Of a stretch of 22,123 nt of DNA, positions 15,538 through 22,123 are shown one piece after another; within the stretch, counting starts at the first letter, position 1; the number at the start of each line of letters is the position of its first letter. A program made the translations under genes and the position numbers. The notes below the pieces were generated by a model that saw nothing but the letters and a program-made list of their open reading frames with translations, had not been told where the DNA came from and made no database searches. Source of the stretch: JAIBAI01 sp044238875 (lineage in GTDB: Bacteria > Bacteroidota > Bacteroidia > M30B66); assembly GCA_044238875.1 (NCBI GenBank), contig JBIICM010000018.1, positions 1 to 22,123 on the forward strand. Direction: 5' to 3'.

Positions 15538-17283
15538 TTACCAGGTTTTTTTCTTTTGTTGAAAAGAACCCTGCCGGCCTTTTGAATCTCTGCGAAAACC
15601 TCCGCCGTTACGCTCCTGAAAACTGCCTTTTTGACGCCAGCCCCCTGATGAGGAGCGGCGTTCCGGCCGGCCGGATGATTTATCATCGGCTGTTTTTTCA
15701 AGCCTTACAAGGCGTTCATTCACGTAAACTTCTGATAAACTGCTTTCAATCACATGCTCAAACTGTATCGGCACTTCAAAGAAGCTGAAGTTGCGGCGAA
15801 GGTCAATTTTGCCGATTTTTGAATTGGGTAATCCTGTTGAATCGCAGAGCAATCTTACCATTCCGCCTTTATCGATACCATCCATTTCACCAACGCTGAT
15901 AAAGTAGCGCGACATGGGTACACCTACAGGTTTTTTCTCACCAAAGGCGGTATTGCCTCTTGTTTCGTTCAGATCAGGAGCATTGCGGTAATACTCAAGA
16001 AAGCGGTTAAATTCAAGTGAAACGAACCTGCGGATCACTTCCTCCTTTTCCATATCTGCAAATCGCTCAAGAATTACAGGGAGGTATTTTTCAATATCCG
16101 GGTTTACCTCTACATCATGCGCTTTACCTGCCAGATGCAGCAATTGTTGTTCGCAAATTTCAATGCCCGTAGGCACCTGACTGTGCTCAAAACTGCCACC
16201 GATTTTGCGTTCGATTTGTCTTACTTTATCGAGTTCGCGCGGAGTAATGATGGCCAATGAAATACCTGAACGTCCGGCCCGGGCAGTCCGACCGCTCCGG
16301 TGCGTATAACTTTCAACGTCTTCAGGCAGGTTATAATGCACCACATGGGTAACATTGTCAACATCAATACCTCTGGCCGCAACATCTGTGGCCACAAGCA
16401 TTTGCAGGTTACGGTTCCTGAATTTGCGCATTACTGCGTCGCGTTGCGCCTGACTCAGGTCACCATGCAGTGCGTCAGCATCATAGCCGTCTTTGATCAG
16501 CTTCTCTGCTATTTCCTGCGTTTCAATTTTAGTGCGGCAAAAGATAATGCCGTAAATATCTGGCTGGTAATCGGCAATACGCTTGAGGGCCTGGTATCTG
16601 TTATGATTTGATACCATGTAATACATGTGCCGGATATTTATGGCGCCGCTGTTTTTGCGGTTCACCGAAATTTCCTGCGGATTGTTCATGTAATTGCGCG
16701 AAATAGAAGCTACTTCGGGTGGCATGGTAGCAGAGAACAGCCAGGTTTGTTTTTCCTTTGGGGTAGTGCTGAGAATAAAGTCAATATCGTCTCTGAAACC
16801 CATGTTGAGCATTTCATCTGCTTCATCAAGCACAAGGGTTTCAACCTCGTTGAGTTTAATGGCCTTGCGCTCAATCAAATCCTTCAGTCTGCCGGGAGTT
16901 GCCACTACAACATGGGCACCTCTCCGCAGCGAGTTTATTTGCGTCGAAATCGCGGCTCCGCCATAAACAGGTACGATGCTAACCCCCCGCATTTTCTTGG
17001 CAAACGATTGAAGGTCAGATGATATTTGCATACAAAGCTCTCGCGTCGGACAAAGTATCAAAGCCTGCACTTGCAGGCTTTCTTCATCCAGAATATGAAG
17101 CAGCGGTAGTCCGAATGCAGCAGTTTTGCCTGTTCCGGTTTGTGCAAGGGCTACCAAATCAGTAATATTGGCTGTAAGCAGGGGAATGGTTTGTTCCTGG
17201 ATGGGGGTTGGTTGCGTGAATCCTAATCCGGAAACCGCTTCCAGGAGCTCCTCACGGAGCCCCAGGTTTGAAAAATTACTCAT
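15538..17283 (-). CDS. deaD: DEAD-box RNA helicase with DbpA-type RNA-binding domain
   Basis: ATP-dependent RNA helicase of the CsdA/DeaD group, acting in ribosome assembly, mRNA turnover or cold adaptation. The 581 residues show the Q motif (TQPTPIQ), Walker A AQTGTGKT (47-54), PTRELC, DEAD (153-156), SAT (184-186), VATDVAARGID and HRSGRTARAGR. A DbpA/CsdA RNA-binding domain lies at about 457-533 (SRYFISVGEMDGIDKGGMV onward). A basic Gly/Arg/Gln/Lys-rich tail (534-581), likely disordered and RNA-contacting, follows. It is a single gene facing the protease gene. Upstream are a TACCTTTG box and a 12-bp palindrome, which may control it. Confidence 0.95.
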   Translation of the reverse strand: MSNFSNLGLREELLEAVSGLGFTQPTPIQEQTIPLLTANITDLVALAQTGTGKTAAFGLPLLHILDEESLQVQALILCPTRELCMQISSDLQSFAKKMRGVSIVPVYGGAAISTQINSLRRGAHVVVATPGRLKDLIERKAIKLNEVETLVLDEADEMLNMGFRDDIDFILSTTPKEKQTWLFSATMPPEVASISRNYMNNPQEISVNRKNSGAINIRHMYYMVSNHNRYQALKRIADYQPDIYGIIFCRTKIETQEIAEKLIKDGYDADALHGDLSQAQRDAVMRKFRNRNLQMLVATDVAARGIDVDNVTHVVHYNLPEDVESYTHRSGRTARAGRSGISLAIITPRELDKVRQIERKIGGSFEHSQVPTGIEICEQQLLHLAGKAHDVEVNPDIEKYLPVILERFADMEKEEVIRRFVSLEFNRFLEYYRNAPDLNETRGNTAFGEKKPVGVPMSRYFISVGEMDGIDKGGMVRLLCDSTGLPNSKIGKIDLRRNFSFFEVPIQFEHVIESSLSEVYVNERLVRLEKTADDKSSGRPERRSSSGGWRQKGSFQERNGGGFRRDSKGRQGSFQQKKKTW

Positions 17284-17300
17284 GAAATCAATTCAGCCTG

Positions 17301-17308
17301 CAAAGGTA
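17301..17308 (-). promoter_or_regulatory. deaD: -7 box for deaD
   Basis: The minus strand reads TACCTTTG, a full TAnnTTTG match ending 17 nt before the deaD ATG. That predicts a leader of about 10-12 nt. A 12-bp palindrome (17322-17333) lies where the spacer and -33 region would be. Confidence 0.5.
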
Positions 17309-17321
17309 CGTTTAATAATGG

Positions 17322-17333
17322 CTGTAATTACAG
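17322..17333. promoter_or_regulatory. Perfect 12-bp palindrome in the deaD promoter region
   Basis: CTGTAATTACAG reads identically on both strands. It starts 13 bp upstream of the deaD -7 box, a position where a bound dimeric repressor would block RNA polymerase. An operator is an inference; no candidate regulator is adjacent. Confidence 0.35.
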
Positions 17334-17678
17334 ACCAAGCCATAATTCTAAAAGATAGGCTGAAAATTAAAATAAGCAACCAAGGAATTGCAAACCGGAT
17401 CAGCCGTCCTAAAACAGTTGCGGTAACTGATCTGATGTTGCCTGATGGGGGAACCGGCAAAAGAGGGCTAGAACTTTTAGCACATTGTAAATTTTGACAA
17501 AACCAGACTTTTCAACTCAATAAACCAGAAGTAGGAATACCTTCTTCTTGAGTTTAAAACCCCTTTAGAATTCTTGAATTATGAAGCCATTGACTGAAAA
17601 ATCGTTTGACATCACGCTCTAAGAAGTTCTGACCAATTTAAATCAGCCATCTTTTTCATGATATTGGGTTTTTAAGAT

Positions 17679-19316
17679 TCAGTTCGACTTGATTATAGGG
17701 TAAACAAATTCTTCATTTGAACTGGCATGCAGCAGATACATGCCAGGATTGAGTGACGAAAGATCTATGGTATATTGCCCCTGAAATTTCTGGGGATTAA
17801 GTTCCCTAAGCAACTCCCTGCCTGACAAATCCCTGATGATTAATGAATGGCAGTCAGCATCGGTTTTCACGGAGATATTAGTTGATGTCGGGTTGGGGAA
17901 TAGCCTAAACCGGGGTGAATGATTGATGGACTCAGTGTTATTAATCGCTTTTTCACCGAACGAAACCATCCATAAATCTTTCCCGCCAAGGTTGCGTTGC
18001 ACATAACCATCGTTTGATTCTGAGCGACCAACTAGAATTACACGGTTCTGCAAGGTATCGCAGGCAAGGCCGATACCCATATCAGATTTGCTCCCTCCAA
18101 TCCGGCGCATATCTTTCACCACACCTGTTTCAGAAACCTGCAAAAGCCAGTAATCAGCAAGCCCTGCGGGAGTGGTTGCTGTAAGGTCATTGTTGGTGCT
18201 GCGCGTGAATCCGCTAATCAATAGGTTTCCTGAGGGTTGAACTACCGCATCATAAAACACATCCCAGTCGCTCCCACCATAATTTTTATTCCATACGATG
18301 TTTCCGGAGGCATCGCAGCGAATCAGCCAGCCATCCGTTGGCCCCCCATAAAAACCCGCTGTATTATCACCACCTGTGCCACCTGTGGTGCCAGAAATAT
18401 AAAAACCTCCACCACCGGCATTGAGTAGGGCAGAGGGATAATCAGGCCTTTCGGGTGTGCCATATTTCTTCAGCCATAATGCATCTCCGCTGCTGTTAAA
18501 TTTCAGCACCCAGATATTGTCTTTGTTCAGGTCGTTGAAATTAGGTGTGGTAAACCCCGCTGCGATATAACCGCTGCCATCTGACAATCGCTGTATGAGG
18601 GTTAAGTTTTCAAGGAAGTCGGAGCTGCTGTGATCAGGGCCTGTAAAGGTTTTACTAAGTAGGGGGTTGCCGGTAGCACCGTCAATAAAGATGACCCAGG
18701 CCAAACCACTGCCCACCCCAACAAGATCACCGTCGGAAGAGGTTGATTCGCCGCAGGCTACAAAATTACCGGACTGATTTTCAACGATATCATAAAGGTG
18801 GTCAATGTCTTTTCCGCCGATGCATTTTTTATAAATAAGCTGACCATTTTCGGCAATCCGAAGGATAAAGCCATCATACCCACCCCTGGCATCCGCGAAA
18901 CTACCATCTGTTGAAAGCGTTGAACCGACCACCACAACGCCACCGCTCTTAACTGTGCGGATCCGGTAGGCCCGTTCATTGCTGCTGCCGCCAAAACGTC
19001 TCGTCCAAAGGGTATCGCCATCGGATGAAAGTTTCACTATCCAAATATCTTCTTGCCCTGCGTTGCCACCAACAAAGCCATCATTACTTGCTGAAGAGGT
19101 AGCCAAGTAAATATTACCCTTCGTGTCAACTGCGGTGTAAGCGCTATTCATGCCAAAATTGCCGAGCATGGCGGTACCGTCGCATTCGTTTTTACTCCCG
19201 CCCAATACTTTTGTCCATAAGGTATCAGCAGGTAAAGCCTGTGATAACAGGTATTTGCCGGAAATTAGCAGCGCAATAAAAAAGGTGAATTTTATGTTCA
19301 TCAGCTGATTTTTCAT
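17679..19316 (-). CDS. Secreted seven-repeat beta-propeller protein with T9SS sorting domain
   Basis: 545 residues. A signal peptide (about 1-25, ending LLSQ) is followed by seven repeats of 58-70 residues, each marked by a strand such as DTLWTKVLGGS. These strands begin at about residues 31, 101, 159, 217, 278, 339 and 399. Each repeat also has a W/F strand (QEDIWIVKL, YDGFILRI, KDNIWVLKF, TDGWLIRC, LADYWLLQV). A final half-strand KDLWMVSFG (446-454) can close the ring, giving a seven-bladed propeller. Residues 467-545 are a T9SS type A sorting domain (RLFPNPTSTNISV, LSGRELL, LNPGMYLL). No enzyme motif is visible, so a binding or structural surface role is possible. An alternative start is the sixth residue. 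The AraC-type gene lies 144 bp upstream on the same strand. Confidence 0.85.
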   Translation of the reverse strand: MKNQLMNIKFTFFIALLISGKYLLSQALPADTLWTKVLGGSKNECDGTAMLGNFGMNSAYTAVDTKGNIYLATSSASNDGFVGGNAGQEDIWIVKLSSDGDTLWTRRFGGSSNERAYRIRTVKSGGVVVVGSTLSTDGSFADARGGYDGFILRIAENGQLIYKKCIGGKDIDHLYDIVENQSGNFVACGESTSSDGDLVGVGSGLAWVIFIDGATGNPLLSKTFTGPDHSSSDFLENLTLIQRLSDGSGYIAAGFTTPNFNDLNKDNIWVLKFNSSGDALWLKKYGTPERPDYPSALLNAGGGGFYISGTTGGTGGDNTAGFYGGPTDGWLIRCDASGNIVWNKNYGGSDWDVFYDAVVQPSGNLLISGFTRSTNNDLTATTPAGLADYWLLQVSETGVVKDMRRIGGSKSDMGIGLACDTLQNRVILVGRSESNDGYVQRNLGGKDLWMVSFGEKAINNTESINHSPRFRLFPNPTSTNISVKTDADCHSLIIRDLSGRELLRELNPQKFQGQYTIDLSSLNPGMYLLHASSNEEFVYPIIKSN

Positions 19317-19359
19317 TGTGTTTATGAGTATTTTGGTTAAAGAAAAGTTTACCTGAATG

Positions 19360-19367
19360 CAAAAATA
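19360..19367 (-). promoter_or_regulatory. -7 box for the beta-propeller gene
   Basis: The minus strand reads TATTTTTG, a full TAnnTTTG match ending 43 nt before the ATG. It suggests that the propeller gene has its own promoter, separate from the AraC-type gene upstream. Confidence 0.45.
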
Positions 19368-19460
19368 AATTGGTTTTCTTATTTATTATGAGATGATTAT
19401 TGCCCAGTTTAGGGTGCATAAAGGATTTTTAAACAGGTGAGTTATAACTTCCTTCTGAAG

Positions 19461-20114
19461 TCAAAGACCATATTTCTCAGCCAGTATTTTTTTAATTTTT
19501 TCTTCCCAATCTGAACAACCCTCCTCAAAGACATACTTCTTCTTAATCAGTTCTGCATCCTTTGGTATTTCATCCTTTGTGCTATCGAGTATAAAGGTTT
19601 TTACTGGTGTATTTTCCCTGTCGGCTAAATCTAATTTTAAGAGTTGTTCCCGGATTTGTGTCTCAATTTCTTTTTGATCCTTTGTTGGTACCACAACTAC
19701 AACTTTAACGATCTTTTCATGCTGTTGAAGATCTGAAGCATCCTTTAATTTAAGGTCAATTTTGTTTCTGGCAATCTTTAGTATTTCCGGATTAACCTTA
19801 AAATAGCGTTTAAATGTTCTGCTGAATGTAGTATAGTCATTATAGCCGAGTTCAAGAGCTACATCCAGAACAGATGACATTTCTTCCATCAGCATGCGAA
19901 ATGCACGATCCATTTTATGGTCATCAATATATTTTTTCAATGAAATCCCCATTTCATACTTAAATAAACGATGCAGGTAATAAACTGAAATACTAACTGA
20001 TTGAGCTAGTTCAGAAATACTTGCTGCGTAAAATTCACGCTTTCTAATGTTTTCCAGTACTAAAATTATACGACTGTCCATAACCTGCCAAAAGTCAAAG
20101 ATCAAGCGTATCAA
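19461..20114 (-). CDS. AraC-family transcriptional regulator with uncharacterised C-terminal domain
   Basis: 217 residues counted from ATG 20114; ATG 20081 (residue 12, MDSRIILV) is an equally plausible start. The DNA-binding domain is N-terminal (about 15-112). Its first helix-turn-helix is SISELAQSVSISVYYLHRLFKYEMG, and the second ends in the family signature GYNDYTTFSRTFKRYFKVNP (90-109). No sensor domain precedes it. The remaining 105 residues (KIVKVVVVVPTKDQ, a charged helix to LLKLDL, VKTFILDSTKD, SDWEEKIKKILAEKYGL) read as an alpha/beta domain that I do not recognise. It may bind a ligand or partner. It sits upstream of the propeller gene on the same strand and may regulate it, but this is only inferred from position. 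Confidence 0.82.
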   Translation of the reverse strand: MIRLIFDFWQVMDSRIILVLENIRKREFYAASISELAQSVSISVYYLHRLFKYEMGISLKKYIDDHKMDRAFRMLMEEMSSVLDVALELGYNDYTTFSRTFKRYFKVNPEILKIARNKIDLKLKDASDLQQHEKIVKVVVVVPTKDQKEIETQIREQLLKLDLADRENTPVKTFILDSTKDEIPKDAELIKKKYVFEEGCSDWEEKIKKILAEKYGL

Positions 20115-20291
20115 TGCGTTTCTGTGTGACGATTCTTGCTCTAAAACAATCTTTTTTAATAATTTATTAACACAGGGGCTTTTCTGGCTTATGTTGTCGC
20201 AAGCGTTCCTGCCTGCCGTTTGGCCGCATTTTATACAGGCAATGCTGACCCGGCATTAGCGCCGATTAGCCATTCTGGGATAATGCAAATA

Positions 20292-20329
20292 CATAAAAAT
20301 AAAAAGGCCCCGCTGTTCAAGCAGGGCCT
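20292..20329 (-). terminator. Intrinsic terminator after rplT
   Basis: On the minus strand a 9-bp stem pairs AGGCCCTGC (20329-20321) with GCGGGGCCT (20313-20305), with one G-U pair. It has a 7-nt loop and is followed by a T-rich run TTTTTATTTTTATG. It lies 23 bp after the rplT stop and ends the thrS-infC-rpmI-rplT transcript. It is the only clear intrinsic terminator in the window. Confidence 0.9.
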
Positions 20330-20351
20330 CCACAGAATTTGAAGATGATGT

Positions 20352-20696
20352 TTATTTCACTGCATCAACAATAGCCCTGAAAGCATTAGGATTATTCATG
20401 GCCAGATCAGCAAGTGCTTTTCGGTTCAGTTGAATATTCTTAGCATGGATTTTACCCATCAGTTCGCTGTACGAAAGTCCGTGCTGGCGGGCACCGGCAT
20501 TGATACGCTGTATCCAAAGCGAGCGGAAATTTCTTTTTTTGGTTTTCCGGTCGCGGTAAGCGTAGGTTAGACCTTTCTCAAGAATATTTTTGGCTACGGT
20601 GTAGACATTCTTGCGGGGACCCCAGTACCCCTTAGTCTGACTGAGGATTTTCTTTCTTCTTGCCCTGGAGGCAACATGGTTCACTGAACGTGGCAT
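20352..20696 (-). CDS. rplT: 50S ribosomal protein L20 (bL20)
   Basis: 114 residues, the usual length, starting MPRSVNHVASRARRKK with the family signatures KGYWGPRKNVY, YRDRKTKKRNFRSLW and RINAGARQHGLSYSELM. It binds 23S rRNA early in 50S assembly. In E. coli and Bacillus L20 also represses its own operon by binding leader RNA; whether that happens here cannot be judged. The gene lies 75 bp after rpmI. That gap is the longest within the operon, and no strong hairpin is evident in it. Confidence 0.98.
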   Translation of the reverse strand: MPRSVNHVASRARRKKILSQTKGYWGPRKNVYTVAKNILEKGLTYAYRDRKTKKRNFRSLWIQRINAGARQHGLSYSELMGKIHAKNIQLNRKALADLAMNNPNAFRAIVDAVK

Positions 20697-20771
20697 GGTG
20701 AAGGTGGGTTAATGATGAACAGCGTCCGCACGCGGCGAATCTTTTTGCTGGGCATCGGGTTAAACATGAAT

Positions 20772-20972
20772 TTATTTTCCGATTACTAACATGCGTTTCA
20801 CAAGACCTTCATCAGCCGGCGAAACCAAACCTGAATGCGTCAGACGACGCTTCTGTGTAGTGGATTTCTTGGTGAGGATGTGGCGCTTGTAGGCATGCTT
20901 TCTTTTGATTTTTCCGGATGCAGTAAGCTTAAAACGCTTCTTTGCACTCGAATTGGTTTTCATTTTGGGCAT
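20772..20972 (-). CDS. rpmI: 50S ribosomal protein L35 (bL35)
   Basis: 66 residues, very basic, starting MPKMKTNSSAKKRFKLTASGKIKRKHAYKRH, the bL35 signature, and ending GLVKRMLVIGK. It is a component of the large ribosomal subunit. It starts 22 bp after the infC stop with no SD and is almost always found between infC and rplT, as here. Confidence 0.98.
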   Translation of the reverse strand: MPKMKTNSSAKKRFKLTASGKIKRKHAYKRHILTKKSTTQKRRLTHSGLVSPADEGLVKRMLVIGK

Positions 20973-20994
20973 TTGCGCGGTATTTATTGGTTGA

Positions 20995-21561
20995 TTATTT
21001 CTTTTTCTTGGGTGAAATGAACATGATCATTCTTTTTCCTTCCAGTTCAGGCAGGTTTTCAGCCTTACCAAATTCTTCAAGCTCAGCAGCAAACTTAAGC
21101 AGTAAAATCTCACCTTTTTCTTTAAAGAGGATGGTTCGCCCCTTGAAGAAAACAAACGCCTTTACCTTTGAGCCTTCCTGAAGAAATTTCTTAGCATGAT
21201 TCAACTTGAAATTAAAATCATGTTCATCAGTATTAGGACCGAACCGAACTTCCTTGACCACAATTTTGGCCGCTTTGGCCTTCAACTCCTTCTGTTTCTT
21301 TTTTTGATCATAAAGGAATTTCTTGTAATCGGTAATTCTGCAAACGGGTGGATCTGCATTAGGTACAATTTCTACCAGGTCTAATTCCATTTCCCTGGCA
21401 ACTCTCAGTGCCTGATCAATCGGATAGACTTTGGGTTCAATGCCTTCTCCAACGATTCGAACCTGAGGTACACCAATTATCTTTTCATTGATGCGATGCA
21501 GTTCCTCTTTCTTTTGCGGGCCCCGGGAATATGGCCTGGGCGGGCGTGGTGGTAATGCTAT
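20995..21561 (-). CDS. infC: Translation initiation factor IF-3, probable ATA start
   Basis: Binds the 30S subunit, prevents premature 50S joining and rejects wrong start codons. From ATA at 21561-21559 the protein has 188 residues. It has a short Pro/Arg-rich extension (ALPPRPPRPYSRGPQKKEE), the N-domain (RINEKI, PQVRIVGEGIEP, ALRVAREMELDLVEI), a lysine-rich linker, and the C-domain (VKEVRFGPNTDEHDFNFKL, KVKAFVFFKGR). The first in-frame ATG (21390) would delete most of the N-domain. No ATG, GTG or TTG lies between the upstream stop and the conserved region. A perfect SD sits 8 nt before ATA, an in-frame TGA lies five codons upstream of the SD spacer and start, and infC is known for rare starts (AUU in E. 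coli). These facts favour ATA. Confidence 0.93.
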   Translation of the reverse strand: MALPPRPPRPYSRGPQKKEELHRINEKIIGVPQVRIVGEGIEPKVYPIDQALRVAREMELDLVEIVPNADPPVCRITDYKKFLYDQKKKQKELKAKAAKIVVKEVRFGPNTDEHDFNFKLNHAKKFLQEGSKVKAFVFFKGRTILFKEKGEILLLKFAAELEEFGKAENLPELEGKRMIMFISPKKKK

Positions 21562-21568
21562 GGCTTGG

Positions 21569-21577
21569 TCCTCCTTT
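21569..21577 (-). promoter_or_regulatory. infC: Strong Shine-Dalgarno sequence of infC
   Basis: On the minus strand AAAGGAGGA lies in the 19-nt gap between the thrS stop and the proposed ATA codon; GGAGG is followed by an 8-nt spacer. No other gene start in the window has a comparable SD, which is normal for Bacteroidota. This site decides the infC start and is probably regulatory. Confidence 0.8.
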
Positions 21578-21580
21578 CAG

Positions 21581-22123
21581 TTAGTTTTTACTCAACATTT
21601 CATTGACTTCACGTTGGATGAGGCCGGCAAAATCTTCGGGTGCCATGGTTCCAAGGTCACCTTCTCCCTGTTTTCTGACAGAAACAGAACCCTGAAGCTC
21701 TTCTTTCTCGCCAACAATGAGCATATACGGAACCTTAGATAATTCAGCATCCCGTATCTTTTTGCCTGCCCGCTCGTCACGTTCATCAACGGCGGCGCGA
21801 ATATCGTAATTTTTAAGCAGTTCTGAAAGTTTTTTTCCGTAAGCGTTATACTTTTCCGAAATTGGAAGTATAACAGCCTGTTCAGGCGCCAGCCATAGAG
21901 GAAATTTTCCGGCGCAGTGCTCTATCAGCACAGCCACAAATCTTTCCATTGAACCAAAAGGCGCACGATGAATCATCACAGGTCTGTGTTTCTGGTTATC
22001 GGCGCCCATGTATTCAAGCTCGAAACGCTCGGGCAGGTTGTAATCAACCTGTATGGTGCCCAGCTGCCATTTGCGTCCGATTGCGTCGCGTACCATAAAA
22101 TCAAGCTTCGGACCGTAAAATGC
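21581..22123 (-). CDS. thrS: Threonine--tRNA ligase, C-terminal part (5' end outside the window)
   Basis: The frame is open from the window edge (codons AFYGPKLDF) to a TAA at 21583-21581, giving 180 residues. This is the end of a class II synthetase that charges tRNA-Thr. Visible parts are the end of the catalytic core (GRKWQLGTIQVDYNLPERF), class II motif 3 (HRAPFGSMERFVAVLIEH), and the anticodon-binding domain (WLAPEQAVILPI, VDERDERAGKKIRDAEL, PYMLIVGEKE, VSVRKQGEGDLG). N-terminal TGS, editing and most catalytic residues lie beyond the window. It is first of the visible operon genes, and infC starts 19 nt after its stop. Confidence 0.97.
   Translation of the reverse strand, partial: AFYGPKLDFMVRDAIGRKWQLGTIQVDYNLPERFELEYMGADNQKHRPVMIHRAPFGSMERFVAVLIEHCAGKFPLWLAPEQAVILPISEKYNAYGKKLSELLKNYDIRAAVDERDERAGKKIRDAELSKVPYMLIVGEKEELQGSVSVRKQGEGDLGTMAPEDFAGLIQREVNEMLSKN

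Larger units (their letters stand above)
17284..17678. other. 395-bp gene-free gap upstream of deaD
   Basis: The gap lies between the deaD start and the stop of the beta-propeller gene. It holds the deaD promoter region (17301-17333). Frames through the rest look like low-quality antisense sequence, not a gene. TTGCC (17438-17442) and GGCAA (17456-17460) could pair as a short stem, but no T-tract follows. I see no tRNA, insertion-sequence end or recognisable riboswitch. Confidence 0.6.

Noticed and set aside
17126..17497. Plus-strand open frame opposite the deaD start and running into the gap
   Set aside because: It is antisense to deaD for much of its length, and its sequence has no recognisable domain or start context.
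19447..19461. Short hairpin (ACTTC/GAAGT) just after the AraC gene as a terminator
   Set aside because: The stem is only 5 bp and no T-tract follows on the minus strand.
20047..20259. Small plus-strand open frame across the AraC start and the GC-richer island
   Set aside because: It overlaps the AraC gene antisense and has no promoter box or recognisable protein; the island is treated as a possible repeat instead.
21388..21390. ATG as the infC start
   Set aside because: It would remove most of the conserved IF-3 N-domain, which is intact upstream in the same frame.
1..22123. CRISPR array, prophage, insertion sequence, tRNA or rRNA genes
   Set aside because: No regularly spaced direct repeats, transposase or integrase motifs, terminal inverted repeats or tRNA cloverleaf patterns were seen on either strand.

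Overview
The window looks like an ordinary chromosomal stretch from a member of the Bacteroidota. Four proteins end in a type IX secretion (T9SS) sorting domain. DUF3822 precedes rsmD-coaD, and the short biosynthetic arginine decarboxylase is of the type known from this phylum. The -7 promoter motif TAnnTTTG appears in front of five genes, and Shine-Dalgarno (SD) sequences are almost absent. A finer assignment (Bacteroidales/Lentimicrobiaceae-like or Sphingobacteriia-like) is not possible by eye.

Layout. 1-759: C-terminal end of a large secreted Ig/PKD-like T9SS protein. 756-5077: arginine-handling genes, with arginine decarboxylase on the minus strand, and arginase overlapped by argS on the plus strand. 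5079-6488: a short RecD-like helicase on the minus strand. 6540-9711: DUF3822, rsmD, coaD and a periplasmic thioredoxin-fold protein without CxxC, all overlapping and probably one operon. 9768-11207: a secreted alpha/beta hydrolase. 11326-15533: a tight run of MORN-repeat protein, mnmA, lipoprotein and secreted S8 protease. 15538-17283: DEAD-box RNA helicase on the minus strand, followed by a 395-bp gene-free gap. 17679-19316 and 19461-20114, both minus: a secreted seven-repeat beta-propeller protein and an AraC-type regulator. 20292-22123, minus: the translation operon thrS-infC-rpmI-rplT, closed by a clear intrinsic terminator.

How the genes work together. Most are housekeeping: tRNA charging (argS, thrS), tRNA thiolation (mnmA), 16S methylation (rsmD), CoA synthesis (coaD), RNA and DNA helicases, and ribosome assembly and initiation (rplT, rpmI, infC). 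Secreted or cell-envelope proteins are interspersed and sometimes translationally coupled to them. The most striking point is infC. It lacks a usable ATG, GTG or TTG and appears to start at ATA, preceded by a perfect SD that no other gene here has. I found no CRISPR array, insertion sequence, prophage, tRNA or rRNA gene, and no convincing new multi-gene system. The better leads are infC initiation, a cluster of four ATTATG/CATAAT half-sites before the MORN-mnmA operon, and an AraC regulator with an unrecognised C-terminal domain.
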